DNA from: Erinaceus europaeus
Taxonomy: Eukaryota; Chordata; Mammalia; Eulipotyphla; Erinaceidae
Assembly: GCF_950295315.1 (NCBI RefSeq)
Contig: NC_080179.1
Coordinates: forward strand, 75,550,336-75,614,335
Length of the DNA stretch: 64,000 nt
Direction: 5' to 3'
Shown here: piece by piece, positions 55,315 through 64,000 of the stretch
How the letters are laid out: each line of letters opens with the position of its first letter
Numbering within the stretch: position 1 is the stretch's first letter
Notes under the pieces: model-generated
Told to the model about the DNA's origin: nothing
The model's database searches: none
The model's input: only the letters and a program-made list of their open reading frames with translations
Made by a program: the position numbers and the translations under genes

Positions 55315-56390
55315 ATTTTTTTTCTTTTTAATTTGATTAGAGATTTAATATTGATTTACAAAATCACATGTCAACCGGGGTAAAATTCCATACTGTTCCT
55401 ACCACCAGAGTCTGAATATCCAGTCCCCAATCCCTCCATTGCAAACAGTTCTCCTAAGGTTGCAGACATGGGTTCACTCTCATCTCTAAAACTGTCTGTC
55501 TACATTTATACATAATTTCCCCCTTTTCCTTCCAGGCCCAGGCCCAGTCCTCTCTTCCCCTCCAAGCTACACATGACCCTATGACTATATCGGAATGTCC
55601 CTTTTTTTTTTTGTCTCCACTGTCTCTGGGTCCTGATGGAGCAGGCGTTCGGAGCCCTCTTATCCTCTTCCTCCTGTCACTTCTCTCCCACTGGGACAAT
55701 GGATCAAAATAGTTTTTGAGGTGCAGAAGGTAGAAGTTCTGGCTGCTGTAATTGCTTTTCCACTGGACATGGGCATTGGCGGGTCAAGCCATACCTCCAT
55801 CCTGTTTCTGTCTTTCCCTTCTTCTTCTAGCGTTTGCCCTTCTTCCGTAGCCAGTCAACAGCGTCAGGTTGAGCCTGATGTAAAGTTTCGAGACCTCCTT
55901 TGAATCTGGAGAGGTGGCAGTCGTTGACTATGTGGGTCATAGTCTGTCTGTAGCTGCAGGCCCTAGGGGGGTAGAACTATGGAGAGGCGAGGTTTCAGGA
56001 CATATTGGTGAAGTCGTCTGCCAAGAGAAGTCAGCATGGAATTATGATAGTATCTGCAACTTGGTGTCTGGAAGGTGGCAGGATATAAAGTCAGACAAAG
56101 TGGTTAATGAACAGGAACAAAAAAGTAAGAACAGAGCAGATGACATTAGGGATCTAAGGGTGGAAGGAAGCTGGGAAGTTCATTTTGGCATGTTTCTAGG
56201 GGCCCATGACTATGGTAGTTTTTGCTTGAGTTTGATAGCTAACATGAAGTTGGATAAAAAATATTGTCTGAGAACATGGTGTCAGAGTAGAGAAAAGCGC
56301 TAGAGAGTTGGATTAGGGCAGAGAGTAGCTCCCATTCTTGAAAGAAATCCTGTGGAAAAAAGGAAAAAATTAACTATCTACATCCATCTA
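55315..56390 (-). mobile_element. Repeat X, minus copy with nested LINE fragment
   Basis: The 3' T-run side starts near 55315 (attagagatttaatattgat; taccaccagagtctgaatat). 55715-55819 and 55961-56260 are the reverse complement of the copy at 57595-57920. A 141-bp LINE fragment splits it at 55820-55960. The upper border is uncertain. Confidence 0.8.
55820..55960 (-). mobile_element. 5'-truncated 3' end of the non-L1 LINE, copy 2
   Basis: It matches copy 1 over 140 bp with four differences. On the minus strand it codes GYRQTMTHIVNDC, LSRFKGGLETLHQAQ and DAVDWLRKKGKR, then stop (55827-55829) without internal stops, and ends in AAGAAG. It interrupts repeat X. ccct on both sides (55816-55819 and 55961-55964) may be a short target duplication. 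Confidence 0.85.
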
Positions 56391-56944
56391 CAGGACCATG
56401 GGTGTGTGTGATACCCTCGGGGTTGTTTTTATCACAGTTAACTTGTTTAAATTGGGATTTGAGTAAGGTCCACACAATGAACAATTTAATACTTGTTAAT
56501 TCTGTTAACTACTGATGATCTCACTGCCATGTTCTTTAGTCTGGCAGACTTGTCACAATTTGGATTTTCTAAGTGTAATCTCCCATGAGTGTCATGTAAT
56601 TTGCTCCTTTATTCCCAGTATGTTTCTGCAAATAGTTATTTGGATAGAGAGGCTTTATGGAGCTCTAGTTTGGTTTTGATCAGAATATGTTTTATACTGA
56701 TATTATATGCAAGAAGCAAGTAATGTCCACTCATCTTGTGTATGTGTGTGTGTGTGTGTGTGAAGTTAACCATCATCAATGATAATTTCCTTGTTGTATT
56801 ATACCATTATGGATTACAATACAATAATACTTAGCTTTTTTTTGCCAACAGGTTTATTGCTGGCTCAATTTATTGCTGAAAGCAAACATTTCATTTCAAT
56901 ATCTAGTCTGCTACTTATGACTCCATTTTTCTCAGTGACCGTTT
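56391..56944. other. Flanking sequence
   Basis: Unique apart from a (TG)n run at about 56740-56761. No gene was recognised. Confidence 0.55.
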
Positions 56945-57098
56945 GCCATTTGTTGAGAGAGGGCGAGAGGGAGAGAGAAGACACCGGAAGCATTGTTTGG
57001 TCATTCAGAACACCACCACCCTGGGCAGGGGTCAGGGACTTGAACCTGGGTCCTCATGGTGATGTGTGCACTCTACTGGGTAAACCACCAATGGCCCC
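56945..57098 (-). mobile_element. SINE-A relative, tail missing
   Basis: gagggcgagagggagagaga, caggggtcagggacttgaac, ctgggtcctcatggtgatgt and gtaaaccaccaatggcccc. Confidence 0.7.
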
Positions 57099-57194
57099 CG
57101 TAATTTGTGCATGAATTATTAACTAGAATTCTCTGTAAAGCAGCAACTTCCTCTCACTAAGTGCTACATTAGTTAAAGTAGAATCTGTGTGTAG

Positions 57195-58105
57195 AAAATG
57201 AGGTGGATCAACAACGGCAGAGGATGTTCCATCCCCCGAAGGGAGGCTGGACAACACGCTCTGTGCTGCACCTGAGGAAGACGGGTCCTGATATTGGGGC
57301 AGCTTGGAACGTTCCTACTCATGACCACAGAATGTGAGCTCACATCTACAGGGATGCAGAGGTCACACAGGCTCCTAAGCTGAATATGGGCCCCAGATCA
57401 CATCAAATTGATGGGGTTTACAGTCAACAATATTTATACCCCTTTCCCATATTAGGGAGCTACTCTCTTCCCTGATCCAGCTTTCTGGTCCTTTATGCAG
57501 CCATGACATCATCTCCCCAGACAATAACTTGGATCCATTGCATATCAGATTTCTGGCTTGGGAAAAAAAAAACTAGTATAGTCATGAGCTCTTTGGAATA
57601 TAACTAAAATAGGCTACTAACTACTTACAAAATGGAGATCCCCCAACTCTTCATCTGAACTATTCCAGCCTTTAGGTTCATGATTAGTCAACAATTTATT
57701 TGGTTCTATATATTAACTCTCTTTTAGCCACCAGGTTCCAGATGCCAGCATGATGCTGACCAGACTTCCCTGGACAGACGACCCCACCAATATGTCCTGG
57801 AGCTCCGCTTCCCCCAGAGACCCACCCTACTAAGGAAAGAGAGAGACAGGCTGGGAGTATGGATCCACCTGTCAATGCCCATGGTCAGCAGGGAAGCAAT
57901 TACAGAAGCCAGACCTTCCACCTTCTGCAACCCACAGAGACCCTGGGTTCATACTCCCAGAGGGATAAAGAATAGGAAAGCTCTCAGGGGAGGGGATGGG
58001 ATACGGAGTTCTGGTGGTGGGAATTGTGTGGAGTTGTACTCCTCTTATCCTATGGTTTTTGTCAGTGTTTCCTTTTTAAAAGTAAAAATTTAAAAAAAAA
58101 GAAAA
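57195..58105 (+). mobile_element. Repeat X, most complete plus copy
   Basis: Uninterrupted ~0.9-kb copy starting near ggtggatcaacaacggcaga and ending in ggagttctggtggtgggaat, ttgtgtggagttgtactcct and an A-rich tail. It has no open frame of note and no terminal inverted or LTR-type repeats. The A-tail suggests LINE-style retrotransposition. Confidence 0.85.
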
Positions 58106-58111
58106 GAACAT

Positions 58112-58497
58112 TGTTGTATGCTTTACATTGGGTAGTTCTCCCCCGCCAAGAGAATTGGATCAGTCCAGTTAGTTTCACGGGCCTGCTTGGCCCCGCCCCG
58201 AAGGAACCCCGAGAGAGTTCCAGAGTTCCACAGTTGGAGAGTTGAAGAGTGGCAGAGTTCCTGAGTTCGAGAGTTGCAGAGTAAGAGAGGGTTCCTGAGT
58301 TCTAGAGTAGGAGAGAGTGCTTGCGCCACTGCAAAGAGGCAGCCGAGTTCTGTTTGGTGATTAGTTTGTCTTAGTTTATGAATCGTTGTTCCTGAATAAA
58401 GAAATACAGCTTCCCTGCCCAGCCGTTGTCTCCACATCTCTGTTACCCGCCCGTGAAGCTATCCCGGCGAGCTAGAGCCTTCGAATTTATAACAACA
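58112..58497 (+). mobile_element. Solo LTR of an endogenous retrovirus
   Basis: 386 bp begin TGTTGT and end ACAACA (TG...CA ends within a 6-bp inverted repeat). They are bracketed by perfect 6-bp direct repeats gaacat (58106-58111 and 58498-58503). A polyadenylation signal AATAAA at 58395-58400 orients it on the plus strand. The U3 part contains a short degenerate repeat of gagagttc-type words (about 58210-58310). A 6-bp duplication is typical of class II (betaretrovirus-like) elements. There is no internal retroviral sequence, so this is a recombination product. Confidence 0.9.
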
Positions 58498-58579
58498 GAA
58501 CATGAATGCCTGATGCATTCCTTGTTTAACAGTTTTCAAAATAATTAGTCCATTTCTCTGTATTTCCCAGGGTCCTGAT

Positions 58580-58800
58580 AGGGTTTGTTTGTTTGTTTGT
58601 TTGTTTTGAAAAGGGATGTCCTTGCTTCACGCCTGAGCAAAGTGAAAGAGAAGAAGAAATGTCACAGCACTGTCCCGCCATTCATGAGGCTTCCCCGGCA
58701 TTGTGTGGTGGTGCTCCCATGTGGTGCTGGGGACTCAGACCTGAGTTGTCTTAAGCGGCAAAGTGTGTGCTCTTCCACGTAAACTACCCCCAGCTTCCCC
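58580..58800 (-). mobile_element. SINE-E relative
   Basis: (TTTG)n, then cacagcactgtcccgccatt, tgaggcttccccggcattgt, gtggtgctggggactcagac and ttccacgtaaactaccccca. Confidence 0.6.
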
Positions 58801-59274
58801 AACAGATAATCTTGATAATCTGAGCTAGGAGACCGAAACTTGTTGGGTTGTCATGACGTATTTTTCTATGTTTTTCTATGCAGAAAACTATTCTGACAAC
58901 CCAATATATCCTATATCTCCATCTTTATGGTTCTCCCAACGCATGCTCAGATCATGTCCTTTTTGACCAATGCAGCCGTTTTCAAATTGGCTTCTCAGTC
59001 CGTTCTGACATGATTAGATATTCCAGAATCTCATAATTAGCAAGGCAGCCCCCGAAATAAAAACAAAATCTGTAATGACTGAGCTTCAAAAATATACCAT
59101 TATTTGATCACTTCACTATTTTGGGAGGGAGAAATGCTTTACATAATTTCTGGTTATTTGCTACTTGAAATTAAGTACTTAGCAATTTTGTAGAAATAAC
59201 ACTTTTTATAGAAATAGTAGTATGCTGATTCCCCCCCCCCCCAATTATCTGATATGTGAAGAAAAACTAGTAAA
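58801..59274. other. Flanking unique sequence
   Basis: Nothing recognised apart from a C-run (59231-59242). Confidence 0.55.
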
Positions 59275-59455
59275 GGGAGGCTGGAAGTTGGTGACCCAGT
59301 AAAGCACACACTTACCATGTGTGAGTGAGGACCCAGGTTTGAAACCCAGGCCATCACATGGGAGCTCCATGGGTGGGGGAGGTTCATAGATGGTAAAGTG
59401 GTGCTGCAGTATCTCTCATTCTCTCTACGTCTCTCAAGTACTATTAAAAAAAAAG
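59275..59455 (+). mobile_element. SINE-A relative
   Basis: gggaggctggaagttggtga, ggacccaggtttgaaaccca (B box), ggtaaagtggtgctgcagta and a poly-A tail. Confidence 0.7.
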
Positions 59456-59457
59456 TA

Positions 59458-59757
59458 GCTGGGAGTCTGGCGGTAGCGCAGCGGGTTAAGCGCATGTGGC
59501 ACAAAGCACAAGGAAGGATCCCGGTTCGAGCCCCCGGCTCCCCAGCTGCAGGGGAGTCACTTCACAGGTGGTGAAGCAGGTCTGCAGGTGTCTGTCTTTC
59601 TCTCCCTCTGTCTTCCCCTCCTCTCTCTGTCTCTCTGTCCTATCCAACAACGATGACATCAATAACAACAACAATAGTAACTACAACAACAGTAAAAACA
59701 ACAAGGGCAACAAAAGGGAAAAAAAAACTTTAAAAATAAATAAATAATAAATAAAAA
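59458..59757 (+). mobile_element. SINE-B
   Basis: Well-preserved head gggagtctggcggtagcgca, B box ggttcgagccccc, tail caacaaaagggaaaaaaaac. Confidence 0.95.
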
Positions 59758-60369
59758 AAGAGTCAAGACTGGTAAATGTCTTCTAAGAAAGAAAGGCCAT
59801 TTGATTCCCCACTTACAGTCTGGCTCACAATGTTCTAATGTATTCCCTTAATCATTCTTCAAATCATCAAACATTTATCAAACTTGTCACTGTCTGACAA
59901 GTCTTGTAGCAAGACTGCCTACTAGATTGATTGCCAGGTACCATAGCCTTGAGGAGCTTCCTATCAAGACAATGACAGTCACTGTAGAACCACATGGGCT
60001 AACAATGAACTTTATGATTCATGAATGCTGATGTCTTACAATGCTATGAAAAAAAGTGCAATAAAAAGTGTCAGAAGACAACTACAAAATAATAAAAGCT
60101 AATGCATGCACTAACAAAGAATTCAAAGTATACTCTTCATTCGCTGAGCGCATATATTTAAGAGGGTAAAATTCGATTTTCCTGGTAAAGCTAGGCTACA
60201 TGGGTAAACACAGAAGAGGGTGAGCCATAGCTTCTCCCTGGGAGAGGTGAGCATCAGAGACGAACAAAATATGTGTGTGTGTGTGGCAGGTGGGTTGGGT
60301 GGTAGAGGGAAGGCAGGTGTTTATTCTCCAGTCTTTGCTGGTCCACATTTTCACTGTGGCAACATTTCA
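59758..60369. other. Flanking unique sequence
   Basis: Nothing recognised apart from a short (GT)n near 60272-60286. Confidence 0.55.
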
Positions 60370-60383
60370 CTGTTTATAGTATT

Positions 60384-60650
60384 TTTTAAATATTTTATTT
60401 TATTTATTTATTCCCTTTTGTTGCGCTTGTTGTTTTATTGTTGTTGTTGTTGGATAGGACAGAGAGAAATGGAGAGGGGAGGGGAAGACAGAGAGGAGGA
60501 GAGAAAGATAAGACACCTGCAGACCTGCTTCACCGCCTGTGAAGCGACGCCCCTGCAGGTGGGGAGCCAGGGTTCGAACCGGGATCCTTATGCCGGTCCT
60601 TGTGCTTTGCGCCACCTGCGCTTAACCCGCTGCGCTACAGCCCGACTCCC
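60384..60650 (-). mobile_element. SINE-B with perfect 14-bp target duplication
   Basis: ctgtttatagtatt occurs at 60370-60383 and 60651-60664. The element between runs from ttttaaatattttattttat to ctacagcccgactccc. It is one of the youngest-looking copies in the window. Confidence 0.97.
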
Positions 60651-60702
60651 CTGTTTATAGTATTGTCTTTATTTGGATCACCTTCCAAACCACAATTCTT
60701 GT

Positions 60703-60724
60703 GGTGTGTGTGTGTGTGTGTGTG
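60703..60724. repeat. (GT)n microsatellite
   Basis: About 11 GT units. Confidence 0.9.
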
Positions 60725-60725
60725 T

Positions 60726-60869
60726 TTTGCTACTAGGGTTATCAGTGGGGATAGATGCCTGCAGACTCCACCACTCTGGTGATCATTTTCCACCACCACC
60801 ACCACCACCATCATCATTATTTATTTATTTTTATCAAGTCCTGAAAACCCAGGTTTTCTTGATTTTTTT

Positions 60870-60923
<54 letters not shown>

Positions 60924-61083
60924 CAAAGACAAAAACTGAGAGGGAAGGGAGAGAGACACTTACAGCACTTCTCTACCGCTTATGAAGCTTCCCTCCAGAG
61001 GTGGGTTCCAGGGGCTCGGACCCAAGTCCTTGCACACGGTAGGTAGCACGCGCATTTTACTGGGCATGCCATCGCTCAACTCC
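60726..61083 (-). mobile_element. SINE with 3' extension, split by (CCA)n and (CA)n
   Basis: The reverse-complement extension (ctactagggttatcagtggg) is followed by (CCA)n at about 60792-60809. (CA)n follows at 60871-60921, then the SINE body (tctaccgcttatgaagcttc) and head (gccatcgctcaactcc). Confidence 0.75.
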
Positions 61084-61104
61084 TACAATTGGTCTCTCTT
61101 TTAA

Positions 61105-61316
61105 AAATATTTTAATTTATTTATTATTGGATAGAGATGGAGAGAAAGTGAGAGGAGTGGGGGAAGTAGAGAGGGAGAGGAAGATAGAGAGACACATGTA
61201 ACCCTACTTCACCACTTGTGAAGCTTTCCCCCTACAGGTGGGGACCAGGGCCTTGAACCTGGGACCTTGTGCACTGTAGTGTTTGCACTTGACCAGGTGC
61301 GCCACCGCCTGGCCCC
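61105..61316 (-). mobile_element. SINE-A
   Basis: aatttatttattattggata through caggtgcgccaccgcctggcc. Well preserved. Confidence 0.95.
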
Positions 61317-61344
61317 ACTTTCTTTTTTAAGTTTTTGTTGTTGT

Positions 61345-61631
61345 TGTTTGTTTTTCTGCCTCCAAGGGTATTTTGGGGGCTCAGTGTCTGCACTAAGAAT
61401 CCACTGCTCCTGGTGGCCATTTTTTCTGTTTTATTGTGTAGGACAGAGAGAAATTAAGAGGGCAGGGGAGGATAGAGAGGGGAGGGAAAGACAGACACCT
61501 GCAGACTTGCTTCACCGCCTGTGAAGTGACCTCCCTGCAGGTGGGGAGCCGGGGGCTCGAACTAGGATCCTTGTGAGGGTCCTTGCACTTCACACTATGT
61601 GCACTTAAACCAGTGCACCACCGCCCAACCC
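61345..61631 (-). mobile_element. SINE-B with 3' extension
   Basis: ctgcctccaagggtattttg through the B box (gggggctcgaactaggatcc) to accaccgcccaaccc. Confidence 0.92.
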
Positions 61632-61661
61632 ATTAATTGGTCTCTTTTCTAAGCTTTTTTA

Positions 61662-61663
<2 letters not shown>

Positions 61664-61714
<51 letters not shown>
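61664..61714. repeat. (GT)n microsatellite
   Basis: About 25 GT units. Confidence 0.97.
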
Positions 61715-61718
<4 letters not shown>

Positions 61719-63974
61719 GTTTTCAGTACTAGAAGAAGGAATCAATCAACACATCTGAGGACTGTCTGCTGGCTGGCAATGTTGAAGTATATGGTAATAC
61801 ACAATCCTGCTCCTGAGACATTCAAAGTCTAGAAAAGCAGGTAAGACTGACAGGCATGAAGCCATCAGAAAGATAAAGAAGCAGCAATGTATTTAATGAG
61901 AAGCATTTGGGTTCTTGCCACTCAGCCTCCATGCCCTTCTGATAAGCACCCCCGATTCGATTCTCCCTTTCTGCTACTCTTTCTCTCTCTCTCAGTGTCT
62001 TTGGGTGGAGAGGTCTTCGTCTCAGCAGCACAACTGCTTCTCTGAGCTAGGCCTGCCCTGCTGGGTCCATGGCTACATGTCCTTGTCAGAATGGATGCCA
62101 TGGAAGGAGACTCTGCTGGCACTTGTAAGAAGAGGCATGCTCCCTTTCACCGAGATTCCTAACAGTGAGGAGTATGTGAACCAGAGCGGCCAAGAGCCGC
62201 CATATGGAGCTGGAGAATCAAGCCAGCTCAGAGGACAGAGCCAAGAGTTGAGCGGAATCACATTCTAAATGACATGGCTTCCGCCTTTGAATCAAGCTAT
62301 GCCTTCAGCTAGAGGTATCTTAAGTTCTTTAGTGAAGTGACTCCATAGCCAATATACTTCCCCCCACACACACACAAGTCAACTTGAGTGGTGTGTGTGT
62401 TTTAATTTTGTTACCTGCAACTAAAATAACTCTTGTCAATTCTTAACTTGGTATCTGGAAGAGGAATTAATAAAAGAGTGTCTTAAATGTGGAGTAATCT
62501 GATACTCTACTATCTGGAAACACAGCAGCAAAGCGGCACCTGTCACATACTAAAATCCAGGGCATGAGACATAAAAAGGGCCTATTATGACAAGGTCAGA
62601 TTCCAGGACACATCAGTTATTCTGCGTGGGTTTTTATACTTGATTAGTTAGCTAAGGCTAAGAAGTTAATCAGATGTTGGCTTTCAATAGGGGCTCAAGT
62701 TTAAGATTGTGCTTGACTCATTTGAAGTAAGTAGAGAGGGTGAAACTTCTGTTTTGTTGGGCAGGACCATTTTTGCTTAAAGACTACATTCAAATATGAC
62801 AGAAATGGCAAGATGCCCTGAAGGGTTGAAAAACTCCAGTAAGCATGTTAATGTTAATGAAGGCAAGTGGTGATGAAACTGGCGCTCGGGAGAAGTCGGA
62901 ATAAACCCACGTTTCTTGCAAATACTTCTTGCTAGCTTAGGAAGGTAAATATGATCTCATCCCAGATGTACATCCTCCTCCCAGCCCCAGGCCCCAGGAG
63001 AACCAGTAGCAATTGCAGAACCAGCACCTATTTTGTCAGCTTATTCACTCACACCCAGAAGCAAGATCAGAGGCCCTAAAGTTAGGAGAACACTGTTAGG
63101 GACTTCAGATTCTTAGCCTCTCAAGCAGTAGAAATCGACAAGTGCTCAGTTGCTTCCCAGACTAAGGTTTCATTGGTGGGTAGTGTTCCAACAACTCAGA
63201 GTAGTGGAACTACAGGCTGTTTCTCCAAAGAAAGCACACTTTAGCCTACTTAGTGGGGGCAGAGCATGCAGCAGTGAGTGGACAAAGACAGTCCCCAGGC
63301 AGCATGGATGCTCAGATGAGAACCTCTGCTCAGCATACAGATGACTCTTGTATAGGCTGAATGTATGGACCCTCTGCTTAGGGGACCAGTTACCCTCTGG
63401 CTGGAGGTGGGTTGAGGGTTATTAGTTGGCAAGCGTTTTGCAAGGCATGCTCAAGGAGGGAGTTGTAGCTTATTACTATTAAAATAGAGTGCCTTTAGAG
63501 AGGGCAACAGCAAGGTTTATGTACTGACTGACTATTCCTAGGGACAACCTGAATTTAGCTTAAAGGAGTAGGGGTGGTCAGAGACATTTGTGTGTGTGTG
63601 TGTGTGTTGATTTACAGGGTATGGATAGCTATAAGAAGGGGGTCCAAGCTCTGTTTCTATTCTGTTTTAATACCAAGAACCGTTACTGAAAGACAGTGAT
63701 ACCATATTGAAACCTAGAAGCTAAAAGGGCAGGTTAATGACCCCTGGCCATATAGCTGCCCTCCAGCCTTATGAAACTGGTCAAATGTAACTAATCAGAA
63801 AGATGATTAGGAATGTTGAAGATTGCACTGTGAGAAGAGCCATAATATAGAGGAGAAAGGTATATGTGTGTGGGTTCCCTTACCCTGAGCCTCACTGCCT
63901 TGCCAAGGAATGTTGGAGTCTGAGTGGTCTAACAACACAGAGGTCCAAGTTCACTTTTATGAAATTCAGTCTCA
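61715..63974. other. SINE-poor flank, possible ancient LTR remnant
   Basis: No SINE was recognised. 61910-62480 recalls an old MLT/MST-type LTR by wording such as gttacctgcaactaaaataa and a 117-codon frame typical of such remnants, but the match is weak. (GT)n lies at about 63586-63606. Confidence 0.4.
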
Positions 63975-64000
63975 GGATTTTTTTTTTTTTTGCCTCCAGG
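63975..64000 (-). mobile_element. 3' end of a SINE-B entering from the right edge
   Basis: A T-run followed by gcctccagg is the reverse complement of the B extension end. The rest lies outside the window. Confidence 0.75.

Noticed and set aside
61915..62268. 117-codon plus-strand frame as a possible small gene
   Set aside because: It has no recognisable family. The surroundings resemble a decayed LTR, so it is listed only as a weak repeat remnant.

Overview
The window is mammalian genomic DNA and most likely comes from a hedgehog (Erinaceidae). The basis is dozens of copies of A-tailed, tRNA-like SINEs of the kind I associate with hedgehog genomes, together with mammalian L1 tails. The species cannot be proved from the window alone. 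The only protein-coding gene I can support is TCF12 (E-protein HEB, a class I bHLH transcription factor). It lies on the minus strand and only its 5' end is present.

Layout. (1) 1-32648 is the start of a long TCF12 intron, full of SINEs, L1 tails and simple repeats, with SINE-poor blocks at about 10.0-12.3, 14.8-16.8, 18.6-20.3 and 29.3-32.6 kb. (2) 32649-32721 is TCF12 coding exon 2, and 33785-33881 is the exon carrying the start codon. Between them they encode the N-terminal 49 residues plus one base, which include activation domain AD1. (3) 33.5-36.4 kb is a CpG island with two good 5' splice sites for non-coding first exons (34608 and 34706), G-quadruplex-type tracts and a 22-unit CpG-rich minisatellite (35.2-35.85 kb). 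(4) 36.4-45.5 kb is upstream flank made mostly of repeats. (5) 45.66-51.15 kb is a 5.5-kb minisatellite of 20-22 bp units with nested higher-order duplications. (6) 51.2-64 kb is repeat-rich flank. It holds two closely similar 3' ends of a non-L1 LINE, a solo LTR with perfect 6-bp target duplications, and copies of an A-tailed repeat called X here.

Repeat names used below. SINE-A has the head ggccgggtggtggcgcacct and the tail ccaataaataaagataat, about 210 bp. SINE-B has the head ggagtcgggcggtagcgcag and a tail of caacaacaac followed by aaaaggg. Longer B copies have a 3' extension (cctccaggagcagtggattc ... aataaccctggagg). SINE-C is shorter and ends near ccagagctgagcagtgctct. SINE-D and SINE-E are rarer relatives. 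A and B have a recognisable pol III B box (ggttcgagccc). Minus copies read as the reverse complement. RNA genes other than SINE heads, CRISPR arrays and bacterial-type signals were not seen.

The strongest leads are three. The first is the foreign-looking LINE at 52.3 and 55.8 kb, which has a C-terminal CX1CX7HX4C motif and almost no 3' UTR. The second is the large minisatellite, whose unit variants are the two CpG-deamination products. The third is a tailless SINE head between short direct repeats at 25.9 kb.
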